Assembly (NCBI GenBank): GCA_014898415.1
Contig: RCTD01000012.1
Coordinates: 1,178,001-1,242,000, forward strand
DNA length: 64,000 nt
From: Stromatinia cepivora
Taxonomy: Eukaryota; Ascomycota; Leotiomycetes; Helotiales; Sclerotiniaceae
Direction: 5' to 3'
The notes below the pieces were generated by a model. That model ran no database searches. It had not been told where the DNA came from and saw nothing but the letters and a program-made list of their open reading frames with translations. The translations under genes and the position numbers were made by a program. This document shows positions 34,601 to 46,409 of the stretch, piece by piece. Each line of letters begins with the position of its first letter. The stretch's first letter is position 1.

Positions 34601-36835
34601 ATTATATTATTCGGAATGAGTATATTCTATAAATATATATATATATAGATCTTTATATTATAAAGTGATTAATAAGAGTTATTTATTATTCAATAACAAC
34701 AATAGAGATTTTATAGTTTTATTATAAGTCGATCGTGAATATATATATTAATAATTATATTTATATTCGTAATATAGATTATGAATATAGTTTTAAATGA
34801 AAGCGTTTAATTTGATAGACATATCTTATATATTAACAAATGATAATTTGGATAATATAATATCGGAGTCTGATCTTTTGTTTTATTCTTTAATTGAGTA
34901 AATCGCTCTAGTTATAAGTCCGGATTTATTATTGTTTGTTGATAAGAAGAGATGGGGGGGCTATTAAGAGTATAGAGAAGAGAGAAGAGGAAGGATAGAG
35001 AGACGAGGAAGGGGATAAGTGGAACGAGTGAAGTATCTCTGGTATTAGTTTGGCAGGAAAATGAAAAGCTTCGGATGTATATATAGATGTATTATATCAA
35101 GATTGTCTAGAAGCGGATTGTAAGAGTTCTGGAATCTACTTACCGTACATCATTCGAATTCGTGACAGAATCCCTGCAAAAACCATGTTTTCTTATATAA
35201 AATTAAATATCGAATAACTTTCTCAATATTAAATAAAAATAATTGAGATTTTGAAATATAATAATCAGATATAATCAAATCATAAAAAATAATATATTTT
35301 TTTTTATAATTTTTGTTCAAAAGTTATACTAATTTAAAATTTAAAATCTTCAAAATTTCGAACATGTAATGTTTTTCCCATACAAAATAAGTGATTTTTT
35401 TTGGAACATTTTTACTTTTTTGATTTCGAATATATATAATTCCAAAAAAATACTTAAAAATATTGTATTTAATTTTTAACAAATTTCGATTAATTATCTT
35501 TGTATAAATATATATTTTAATAAATTATCTCAATTTCTTATATAAATAACAAGGATCTGAAAAGTTGAAAAATCGTGAATTTTGATATGATTTCGCTTAG
35601 TGTGCGGTGAGTCCGGACTAGAACTCTTATATAATTTTACTGCACTAATCGTTCTTCTTTATTATTACTTGAATATATTATTATTAGGAATATTATAAAA
35701 GATATATGAATCTAGACCAGGGTTTTGTACGAGGACTTGGAATGATCTTTGAAAGTGATAGATTATCGTCCAAAGTCAATAAATAATAAGAGATGTTCAA
35801 GAGCGGATCTAAACGATGCGCTGGAATGATATATAGATACTCTAAGGTACTTGTTGGACCGTATTTGATGGATTTGACATCATATACGACTAATACAGCC
35901 GTATATAATGAATTTCCATGAATTTTCATTATTGTGAAAAATATTTCGAATATTGACCGTATTTGATATCTAAATTAAGATTTTCCTAACTTCCCCGATC
36001 ATTTTCTAGCTCGTTTCGATCGGATTAGTCCCCTTTCTAGTTCGCTCCTTTGAAATCACTATCTACTCCTCATCATTTACCCTTGCCATCTACCCTTGCT
36101 ACCTATCCTCACCATATCGTTGTTTCTACAGAGTATACTGAAAATACTTAAAGAAAAATCCTTCAAAAATATTATATAATTTGTTTTTCGAATTCATTAT
36201 ATATTATCTAAAATTGAGTAATATTATTATACGAAATAATAATGATTTCGTAGTATTGTTGAATAACGAATGAATATAATATACAATAGAAAGAGATGAA
36301 TTCATGATTCATCGAGTTATTAATGAAAAAAATAATCATCTAATTAAATGAGGATAACTTTACTTCCCTGATAATAACCCCAGACTGGCCTCTATTCGCT
36401 TTTGCCGTATATCATGATCTTCCATATAATTTTGGGAGTCCAGTTTTGTAACCTTTTCGTCCATTTGAGCAATCAAATTCACCGTATTTGTATATCAGCA
36501 AAAACCGGATTTGATGACCTAATTCTAGTCATCATATACGGGTCATAAAGTATCTTAGGGATACTACTATTCGAGTAATAATAGAATCAAGATATTTGAT
36601 TTCTTATTCTGAATGGGGCTGGGCATCTGTACTCTACCCGGCACAGTATCTAATAGTCTAAACTACAATCCAACAATGAGAAACTTTTGGATTCCTGAAT
36701 TTATTTGGAACATTCAAATCAATTGAAATATTGAATTACATTCAGATATTGATTTACATTCAAGTATTGAATTGCGATTCACAATCCAAGAAAAAGAAAC
36801 CCAAATACATCACTACGAGTCTAATTAAGTACCCC

Positions 36836-36868
36836 AGAACCCAGAACCCAGAACCCAGAAACCAGGGC
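36836..36868. repeat. CCCAGAA tandem repeat
   Basis: Four head-to-tail 7-bp units, the last with one mismatch. Confidence 0.85.
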
Positions 36869-37797
36869 CTGGGGAGTCGACATCTGCGCCACCAGACGCT
36901 TACCTGCACTCATAATACCATACCCCCTACACAGCGACCAAGACTCCCTGCTCCTCCCTGTACACTTCATACACTTCCCCAGAATCTACACTACACAACC
37001 ATCATCATCATCATCATCCTCATCCTCACAACCACCCTCCCCTCACATCCCTTCCCACCTCAAAATCGCATACAATCTCTCTCCCCCCCGTTCCAACTTC
37101 CAACTCCCAACATCCTAGCACCTTACTACTTGAACTTAATATTCTAACACTTAAGAATCAATCATTCCCCCCCTTTCCCCCCCCCACCCCCTGACCAATA
37201 CAGCTCTCAAATCTAATACTCATTCATTAATAAATAAATAAATAAATAAATAAAAATATAAATATAAAAATATGATTTTTTTTTATGTTACTAATATATA
37301 TTACTCTAATCCCTAAAGAATAAAAGTTGTTAATGTTAATTAATACTAATTAATATAAAGGGAATATTTTAGTATATATCTATATTAACAATCATTATCT
37401 GCCTTGTAGATCAATTGTTAGCTGTGTCTTACTACTGACCGCGATTATTGAACTTTTGCCCCTTTACCCATTACCCTATACTTAGCCGAGACCTCAGATT
37501 AGCATCTCAAATATCCACTAACAAAAAAGCACTACACATTACACGAATAGCAATAAAATGGAAAGCATTATAACAAACTACAAACATCGTAAAATTCATT
37601 TGTTTCATGAGTTAATCATGAAGGATATCTCTATATACTCTATAGCTTTTATCAGCCAGTCATATATTTATTTATAAACGCCTTTTTGTTGAAAATGCAA
37701 CCCTGACACGTTGAATGTGTTTTTAGCCCCCTTATATAACTAACATGTTGAAACGCTAATCGAAATGCAAAACTAAATATATAAGAATGGATTATTT

Positions 37798-40700
37798 TTA
37801 AAAGAGACCGTCAATTTCTCCGGTCTCAGTATCGACATCAACGTTGAGGTACCCAGGTGCCGTGGGAAGACCAGGGATGGTTTGGATATCTGCTGCAAGT
37901 GCGTAGCTGTAATAATGTTAGAGAAAGTAACAAAAGAATCACGCAGGAAAACTTACAGGTAACCAGCTCCAGCAGCTAATCTTACATCCCTAATTGGAAC
38001 AGTAAATCCAGTTGGTGCACCCTTAAGATCTGGGTCATGCGACAAAGAGTATTGGGTCTTCGCAATACAGATTGGCAAGTTTCCGAAACCTTGCTTAGTG
38101 TATGTATCAACCTTCTTCTGAGCGATTTCGCTGAACTCAACCTTATCAGCTCCATACATCTCCTTACCAATAGCTTCGATGCGAGTCTGAACATCTCCGT
38201 CAAGACTGTAGAGAAGTTTGAAGTTTTTCTCTTTCTCGCTTGCAGCGATGACACCCTTAGCGAGATCAACAGCTCCCTTACCACCTTCAGCCCAGTGGTT
38301 AGCTGGAATGGCATCTTCGGCACCAGCAGCGATAGCCTCTTCTCGAATAACTTCAATCTCGGCATCGGTGTCAGTCTCAAACTTGTTGATTGCGACAACG
38401 ACTGGTACACCATAGGATTTGGCATTGGAGATGTGTTTCTTGAGGTTGACACAACCCTTGCGAAGAATCTCAACATTCTCCTCTCTGTAGATTTGGTGAA
38501 GAGCGGCACCTGGAGCAATTGGTGGGCCACCACCGTGAACCTTGAGTGCCCGAACAGTTGCAACAACCACGACAACATCTGGAACGAGTCCGGATGACCT
38601 GCACTTAATGTTGAAGAAACGTTCCCCTCCCATAGTAAAATCGAAACCTGCTTCAGTGATAACAAAACCAACCTTCTCGCTGTGGTTCTCATCAGGCTCA
38701 GTACCAGCGAGTTTCAAAGCAAGTTTGTCTGCGAGGACCGAGCTAGCACCAATACTGATGTTTGCAAATGGTCCGGCATGGACAAAGACGGGTGTTCCTT
38801 CCAAAGTTTGCATCAAGTTGGGCTTGATTGCATCTTTCATCAATGCTGTCAAGGCACCACCTGCACCAAGATCATCACACGTGACAGGATCACCATTTCT
38901 GGATGATCCAATAACCATGCGACCAAGCCTTTCTCTCATGTCGTTCAAGTCATTACTGAGTGCAAGGATAGCCATACACTCACTAGCGACGGAGATATCG
39001 AATCCAGTTTCCCTAGTCTGGCCCTTCTCGGTACCAGCGGTACCAACGGTGATACCTCTCAAATGACGATCATTTACATCAAGAACACGTCTCCATGTGA
39101 TTGTCGAAGGATCAATGTCTAATCTTGCGAATCGATGAATCTCATCTTCGGTAAGGTCGTCGGGGTTGGTCTTGGTGATACCGAGCTTCTTCAATCTACG
39201 GAACATGATTGGTTGGAATTCACGCTTGCCCTTCTTTGCTGGAACGAGACGCTTGTAGAGCGGACCGTCCTTTTGAGTGTTCTCATGAAACATTCTTGTT
39301 TCAATCGCAGCAGCTAATAAATTGTTTGCAGCTGTGATTGCATGGATATCACCAGTCAAATGAAGGTTGAATTCATCCATAGGAATGACCTGACTGTAAC
39401 CACCACCCGCAGCACCTCCTTTAATACCAAAGGTTGGCCCTTGACTTGGTTGACGAACATTAGCGAATGCTATGCGATCAAGATGACCAGCAATAGCTTG
39501 AGTGAGACCCATAGTAGTTGTAGATTTACCCTCACCAAGAGGTGTCGGGGTTATACCAGTTACAACGACATAACGGCCGTTGCGTCGGTGTTCAAGGCGT
39601 TTGAGTAGGCTCAAGTCCACTTTACCTTTGTATGCTCCATAAGGTTCAAGTTCGTAACCGGCGATACCAATCTCTTGTGCTACACGTGTGATTTGTTTTG
39701 GGTGTTGAGCTCTTGAGATAGCGATATCAGATGGTACAGGGGTTTGAAGCTTCAAAGGTAGAGGCTTGATAGCTCTAGCCTTTTGGCGATCGAAATAAGC
39801 TTTTGCAGATTCGACAACATTTTGCAAAAGCATTGCGATGGTCATTGGTCCCACTCCACCAGGTACTGGCGTGATTTGGGAGGCAACTTCCGAAGCAGAT
39901 TCAAAATCGACATCCCCAACAAGCCTCTGACCAGATTTCTTGGTTTCGTCAGGAATAAAGTTAGTACCGACATCAATGACCACTGCACCCGGCTTCAACC
40001 ACTCTCCTTTGACAAAGTTGGCTTTGCCAATGGCTGCAACAACAACATCTGCATTCTTGATGAATTGCTCAAGGTTTTGGGTCCTTGAATGACATACCGT
40101 CACAGTAGCATCGGCATTTTTAAGGAGGTAACTGGCAGGGCTTCCCACAATATCGCTGCGTCCAAGAACGACCGCATTCTTGCCCTTTAGATCCACACCG
40201 CTCTCCTCGAGTAGGACCATGACACCTTTCGGCGTGCATGGTGTGAAAAGAGGACGTCCTCCACGCTTCGCAAGTTCTCCAATGTTTGATGCTCCAAAAC
40301 CATCTACATCCTTCTCATCAGATACAGCAGAAGTTACACTGTATTCGGACATATGCTTGGGGACCGGTAATTGGACAAGAATACCATGAACGGATGGATC
40401 ATTGTTCAATCGCTCGATTTCGTCAAGGACCTCGGCTTCGGTTGCGGTTTCAGGGAATGGGATAAGTTCGCATTCAATCGCTGCCTAGATGTACATGAAA
40501 TAAGTTTATGCTCGAGGGAAATCATGAAGAATCGCTAACCTCTTGTGCCGCCTTCAACTTCATACGAACATAGGTGGCTGTATAATCATTAGTGGGTTAT
40601 TTTTGACGTGTTTCAATCACAAATACATACTTGAGTCGGAGCGATCGCCCACTGCGAAGGATCAAATTAGCATAAACTTCTTATCATATCTTTCTCGTTG

Positions 40701-41147
40701 AGAGTTACCTTGGATGATCTTCAACGAAGGCTTGAACCTTGGATTTGTCTTTTGAGCATCATCGATTTCGGCATGAATTTTCTCACGAATTTTCTTCGCA
40801 ATGGCAGTGCCATCAATCTTTGTAGCCGTCATTGCTGCTGGAGTACTCGAGAATTGCCTGGGAGTACTGTTTCGCGGGGTGGAGGGAGAGACCCTCGTGG
40901 GGAATGAAAAAGTCGAGTGAGATGATTGACCCCGCAGTTGAACGATTTGCTGGGCAACTCGCGTAAATGAAGCCGAAGGAGATAAGGAACTCAACAAGGC
41001 TCGATGCCGAGTAGGAAGAAAAGCTCTTGATCTAAGAAGTGAGGAAGAGTTGGCAAGAGTAAGACAATTCAAAGAAGGTAACATGTGCAAATTGTAACAA
41101 TTGACGCGGACACCGAATGCGGCTTTGGCTCTTTTGCTGATCAACAT
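37798..41147 (-). CDS. ADE3: C1-tetrahydrofolate synthase, trifunctional, with mitochondrial-type leader
   Basis: Carries 5,10-methylene-THF dehydrogenase, methenyl-THF cyclohydrolase and 10-formyl-THF synthetase, supplying one-carbon units for purines and formyl-Met. Five exons (41147-40709, 40651-40631, 40577-40540, 40484-37957, 37906-37798) give 1,044 aa; introns are 50-57 bp and exon 2 is only 21 nt. The dehydrogenase/cyclohydrolase domain has the Y156/K160 pair in [25 protein letters not shown] (271-287) and [10 protein letters not shown]. The synthetase domain has the P-loop [11 protein letters not shown] (478-488), [17 protein letters not shown] and HLTGDIHAI, and ends TGEIDGLF. The first 105 residues are rich in Arg/Ser and contain FSST before Met106. 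Starting at Met106 would give a 939-aa cytosolic-size enzyme. The yeast counterparts are ADE3 (cytosol) and MIS1 (mitochondria). Confidence 0.97.
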
Positions 41148-42392
41148 TTCTGTACTGCGCCCCGAATTGGTTAGTTAGATAGATACGGGTAATAAGAACC
41201 AAAAAATAAATAATGAATGAATAATGAATGAATAATGATGAATGACAAACAATTGGTGTGGTGAACCAGTTGAATGACTACGACAATCTTTTGGTAAGAT
41301 CTTATATTTATTTTAAAGTTTTTAATATTAACCAAAAATTGTTGAAAGATAAGAAGGAAAATTAAGTATCAATTTCTCTTTATTCTGAAGGAAAGAATGA
41401 GTCAAGGAAATACTGGTACCTTATACCTACCTACTACCTGCCTACTTACCTACTACCTGCCTACTCAGCAATTACCTTATGCCATTCACTTCTAAATTAA
41501 GCCCTTCGGCAGATACAGTAGTTGCGCACAGCTGCTCGTCGGTCGAATTTTACTCAGGATCCTTTTTCAATATCAATTATTAAATCAATACTTCATTATT
41601 TTAATCAAAAGTTTTGTTATATAAAAGATTCTCATATATATTTTGATAATATATTAAAATTATTAATAAATCTAAAAATAATTATTTATTATTTATTAAA
41701 ATTATATTAGAATTTTTATTAAATTTTTATAAATTTTTATTCCTTAATTAAATTTTATATTAAAATATTTATATTGTTTTATTCAGATTTGATTAAATTT
41801 TATTAAAAATTAAGTAATTTATTTTTAATAAATTTATTCATTATAAAATATTCATTTTAAAATGAAATAATTTGGAACATTGATTTTTATTAGCAAAACA
41901 AGCGAAAATCAAGAATTTTTTTTAAATTTTTTTTTGATAATATAAATAATTATAAAATAAATTTATTAATTGAATCAAAATATAAAATATAGATTTTCTA
42001 ATATATAATAAATATATATAAAGATTTTCAATCAATTATAATATAGTTAAATATAAAATTTTCATATTTAAAAATATAGTAAAATCGATATTTTTGGTGT
42101 GATTTTAATAAGCGACGAACAGCTGTGCTGTAGATGTGGGTAAGTTTTACCATTATTACCTAAGTCTTCCCTCCGTTGTCACAAAATCCCGCATCTGTCC
42201 GCATCTTGTCCGCATCCCACTCTCGCTTATGATTGGTCTTTGATAGCACACATTTGAAGAAGTCAAATCATAGAGGACTTTTTGAGGGGCACAAAACTTA
42301 TTTTGATCCAACCCTATCTAAAATAAACAACCCCCTAACCTCCATCATATCGCGATTCTAGTACTTATCAATACTGAATCTGAATCGCAAAT
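41148..42392. other. Intergenic region with a 550-bp AT island
   Basis: It separates the divergent C1-THF synthase and eIF3i genes. It has an AATGAATGAATAATG run at 41200-41245, a CTACCTGCCTACTTACCTA run at 41425-41465, and then about 41560-42105 of nearly pure A/T without recognisable element ends. Normal composition resumes at 42110. No gene is supported. Confidence 0.65.
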
Positions 42393-43616
42393 ATGAGGCC
42401 AATTCTCTTACAAGGACATGTCAGTATAAATAAGAACCTATGGACTTCGATAACATGATCTCAATTTGCTAACAATCATATAGGAGCGTGCTCTGACACA
42501 AATTAGGTATACAACACTCCTCGAAATAATGGCATAAATCCGATATTGATGGTCGATTAGATATAACAAAGATGGCGACATCATCTTCTCGACTGCGAAG
42601 GATCAACACATTTGCGCTTGGTACGCACACAACGGAGAGAGATTAGGCACCTACCACGGTCATCAGGGAGCTATATGGACAGTCGATGTGGACCCAACAA
42701 CTACAATCATCGCAAGTGGTGCAGCAGACAACACAGTTAGATTATGGGACGTTAAGACAGGAAAATGTTTGAAGACCTGGGATTTCAACACTGCCGTTAA
42801 GAGAGTCGAATTCAACGAGGATGCTACACAATTATTGGCCGTCACCGAACAACGTATGGGATTCTTGGGAACGATCGTAGTGTTGGATATCAACCTGGAT
42901 GTCAATGGACCACAATCGGACGACCGGGCTTTGACCATTACTTGTGCAGAAAGCAAGGCGACGGTTGCGGGATGGAGTTACATGTCGAAATATATTATCG
43001 CAGGGCACGAGGATGGAAGCGTTTCTCAATACGATTCCAAGGTAAGTTTCTAGGCTGGTTTATCTATTCTAGATGCTGACGGATTATGTAGACCGGGGAG
43101 CTACTTTTCAACACTCAAGTCCACGAACCAGATTTGCAAGTCACAGATCTTCAATGGTCGCCCGATAGAACCTACTTCATTACTGCTTCAAAAGACAAGA
43201 CCGCCAAGGTAAATTACTTGCATCCTTTCATACTTGCACTATACTAATTTGTTTAGCTTGTCAATGCCCGAGACCTCGAGGTTATGAAGACCTACGTAAC
43301 CGACACACCACTCAACAGTGCATCCATTACTCCCAAAAAGGATTTCGTCATTCTCGGGGGTGGACAAGCTGCCATGGACGTCACAACAACCTCAGCACGT
43401 CAAGGTAAATTCGAAGCTAGATTTTACCACAAAATCTTTGAAGAGGAAATCGGTAGAGTCCGTGGCCATTTCGGTCCTCTAAATACCGTTGCCGTGGATC
43501 CAAACGGCAAGGGATATGCAAGTGGTGGTGAGGATGGTTATGTTAGAGTGCACCAATTCGATAAGGGATACTTTGACTTCACATATGAGGTTGAGAGACA
43601 GGCTAGACAACAATAA
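42393..43616 (+). CDS. TIF34: Translation initiation factor eIF3 subunit i
   Basis: A WD40 subunit of the eIF3 complex that helps load mRNA on the 40S ribosome. Five exons (42393-42419, 42484-42506, 42561-43041, 43092-43208, 43257-43616) give 335 aa, close to yeast and human eIF3i. The spliced start [20 protein letters not shown] matches the family. Intron 1 has the unusual donor GTCAGT, but its acceptor restores the conserved GHER junction. WD-type repeats include [13 protein letters not shown]...[38 protein letters not shown] and [20 protein letters not shown], and the protein ends near the typical [10 protein letters not shown]. Small 27- and 23-nt first exons carry the N-terminus, so ab initio models could easily miss them. 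Confidence 0.97.
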
Positions 43617-44249
43617 TTGAATTTATTTGGCTTGTTCGAAAGGTGCATTTGCGGGCGTTTGTGGATCAAATCAAAAGACTTGTAGAATCTGGACGAAGGT
43701 AGAAAGGATGATGGATGAATCTCTTTCTTAAAGAATAAATGAGAGGGCAAGCTTTATTGCAATAGCTTTTATAGTCTACATAAGATGATCAGATAGATAC
43801 ACTTCTATGAATAATATGAGTATATCATCAAAAGTTTAAAAACGAGACCGGTGTATTTTCTATTATCTGAGCATATCACAATGTCATAGAGCTATATAAC
43901 TTCAATGCATCTGAATGTCTAAATTCAAACGCCCGAACAATAGATGGAGAGCACTTAATATTTGATCCTATGGCCAGTGATATGGCCAGTGATATGTCCA
44001 AATACCTAATATCTTAGGCTTGGAAGAGGGACACTTGATACTCGCTCACCGCCTCAGAATTGTCTAACTCGGTTAGGCATCGCGCGATGTCCACAAGAGA
44101 ATTCTCGTGGAGATAGTTTTTGGCAAAATCCCAAAAATTTGTTGGACAATCATAATTTTATCTCAAATCCAAAAATCCTATTTGCAAAAACTCCATCTAA
44201 ACCCTCGACACAATCTTTCCAGCAAAACAACATTTCAAATTCAAAAATA
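43617..44249. other. Intergenic, eIF3i to Nop15-like gene
   Basis: It contains 3' untranslated sequence and a normal promoter region. A short direct repeat GATATGGCCAGTGATATG occurs near 43970-43998. No gene is seen. Confidence 0.6.
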
Positions 44250-45611
44250 ATGGCTGAAATTACAGCCCGCAAGCGCAAAGGTATACATCATCTTTCAATG
44301 CTCTAAATCAATTATTCTAATTATTTAATCATAGCTTCAACTGCTGCTGCAGTCCCCGCGGATGAGGTTGCAAAAGTAAAGAAGGCTAAGAAATCTCCAA
44401 AATCCACCGAAGTCACCAAACCCAATAAAGCTGCAAAGGTTGCTGAGAAGAAGACTGTTGAGAAAAAGATTGTCGAGAAGGAAGTTGTCGAAGAACCAGT
44501 CGAGGAGTCCGAAGAGGAAGAAGAAGAGGATGATCAGACTGAAGCTCTTTTGAAGGGTTTCGAGTCGGACAACGAGGAGGAGGAGAATGCTAAAGAAGGT
44601 GGACTCGAACCCGGCCAAGAAGTTCCAAACGCCCTCGAGAAACTCAGTAAGAAGCAAAAGAAAGCCATCAAGAAGGCTGCCGAAGAAGCTGCCAATGATC
44701 TTCCAGGTGTTGTCTACATTGGTCGCATTCCTCACGGTTTCTACGAGGCGGAGATGAAGGCATACTTTTCTCAATTCGGAGATATTCTTAAGATTCGTTT
44801 GTCGAGAAATAGAAGAACTGGAGCGAGCAAACATTATGCATGGATTCAATTCGAGAGTAGGGGTGTTGCAGAGATTGTAGCCAAGACTATGGATAACTAT
44901 TTGTTGTTCAACCATATCTTGAAGGTTAAGTTGGTACCCGATGAGCAACTCCCCGAGGACTTGTTCAAGGGTGCCAACCGACGCTTCAAGAAGGTTCCTT
45001 GGAACAAGATTGAAGGTCGCAGATTGGAGCAAGGTGCTGGAGAAGAGCAATGGGAGAAGAGAATAAGCAAGGCCGAGAAGAAACGCGAGGCTGCCGCAGA
45101 AAAATCTAAGCAAATCGGTTATGAATTCGAGGCACCAAAGATTAAGTCAGCAAAGGGTGTTTCGAAGAAGCCAGTTCCAGAGATCGAAAGTGGTGAGGAT
45201 GAACTTGCTGGGGATGGGGATGTAGTCATGGCTATCGAGGCTGCACCTGCAGTCGAGGAGCTAGTCAAGGCCAAGAAGGAGAAGAAGGTCAAGAAGTCAA
45301 AGGTCGTCGAGAAGACTCCCGCTGCCACAATCACTACGGAGGAAACCACTATCACCACCGAAGTTGCTCCAGTCGAGAAACCAAAGAAGGGAAAGAAGGC
45401 AGCAAAGGCGAAGGCTGTTGAGGCTCCTGCTGAAGCAGAGGCCGAAATCGAAGCCGAAGCCCTAGCTGGAAGAAAGACCAGATCCAAAAAGGTTACAAAG
45501 GTTATCGAGACCCCAGCTGAAGTCGAGGTAGAAGCCGAGATCGAAGTCGAAGATCCTGCACCAGCAAAGAAAACTACCAAAGCAAAGAAAGCTAAGAAGT
45601 CCAAGGCATAA
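44250..45611 (+). CDS. NOP15: Nop15/NIFK-like nucleolar RRM protein
   Basis: In yeast, Nop15 is a nucleolar RNA-binding protein required for 60S subunit assembly; the human relative is NIFK. Exon 1 is 44250-44280, a 54-bp intron follows, and exon 2 is 44335-45611, giving 435 aa. The start MAEITARKRK is basic. An acidic/lysine-rich segment follows (about 45-115), then a single RRM at about 135-212 with RNP2 VVYIGRI (136-142) and RNP1 KHYAWIQF (176-183). Directly after it comes the family feature LPEDLFKGANRRFKKVPW. The last 170 residues are a low-complexity Lys/Glu/Ala/Val tail (KKAKKSKA end), making it about twice the size of yeast Nop15. The tail is probably disordered. The RRM and adjacent segment make the family call good; function is inferred. 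Confidence 0.9.
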
Positions 45612-46409
45612 ACCTCGATTTCCACCTTCCTTGCTCGCGCTTCTCTGCTCTACTCTGCTTCCTCTGTAAATTGCCTGCTTATTTTGATGATATTCCCCGG
45701 AGTTATGGTCACATAAAAGAATCTTCGTATATTTCAAAGGGGAATGTTTTAAGAGATATTGCTTCGTCTAACTCGGTTGTCTTGTGTGTAGAACATGGAT
45801 GATGGTTAGTACATTTAATATAGAATGTTACGACATATGAATTATATGGTGTCTTTGCGCGTGCTGGAGATTGTGATGTGTTTCTTGTCAGAGTGAGTTG
45901 GTAGGTGTTCTGTGTAGGTAGTAATGTAAACTTTTAAGCTTCTAGTAAACCGTTGTAAAGATTATAAGAGCGTATTTTGAGGTTCTTTACCCCGTGGACA
46001 AAACTCTTTTGTGTGATTTCAAGCTAGATTGGTTTTCAGGATTTGATCAATTTAGAAGATTCATATGATGTGAAAGATTTATTATTCAAATTCTCTGACT
46101 ACTTATCAAAATATTAATATATCAAAATCCAAAAACAACTTTCATCTAGAAACCTTCACACAGATAGCTAGCTAGCTATAAGGGATATCCGGTCTGAAAT
46201 CACTTGTACAAAAAGGAGATCAGCTTACAAAAAAGAGAAATTTCAGATAGAGGTTGTAAGGATAATATTATGTTATATATGTTATATATGTTATATATGT
46301 TATATATGTTATATATGTTATATATGTTATATATGTTATATATGTTATATATGTTATATATGTTATATATTATAAACTATAATCTTCTAGTATCTAAATA
46401 ATATCTATC
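45612..46409. other. Intergenic, convergent 3' ends
   Basis: It lies between the plus-strand Nop15-like gene and the minus-strand transporter, and includes the 9-bp minisatellite. No gene is supported. Confidence 0.6.
46272..46370. repeat. Minisatellite, 11 perfect 9-bp units
   Basis: GTTATATAT repeated exactly eleven times (99 bp). It produces a spurious Met-Leu-Tyr repeat ORF on the plus strand. Confidence 0.95.

Larger units (their letters stand above)
33985..37797. other. Gene-free region right of the nested block
   Basis: No gene is supported. 34366-34600 is a palindrome-rich run of TTGATCAAATTGATCAAAT-like units. 35170-35560 is nearly pure A/T. Around 35850-36545 are scattered CCGTATTTGATG and CATCATATACGG motifs, some arranged as inverted pairs. 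36830-37110 is C-rich simple sequence (CCCAGAA units, CAT units, C runs) that creates a spurious 138-codon plus-strand ORF. 37225-37265 is an AAAT array. The last 400 bp holds the 3' untranslated sequence of the C1-THF synthase gene. Confidence 0.65.

Noticed and set aside
36731..37147. 138-codon plus-strand ORF rich in Pro, Thr and His
   Set aside because: Generated by CCCAGAA, CAT and C-run simple repeats; no start context or family similarity.
38037..39066. Plus-strand ORFs of up to 186 codons over the formyl-THF synthetase exon
   Set aside because: Antisense shadows of a highly conserved enzyme reading frame.
46204..46401. ORF with repeated Met-Leu-Tyr
   Set aside because: Purely the product of the 9-bp minisatellite.
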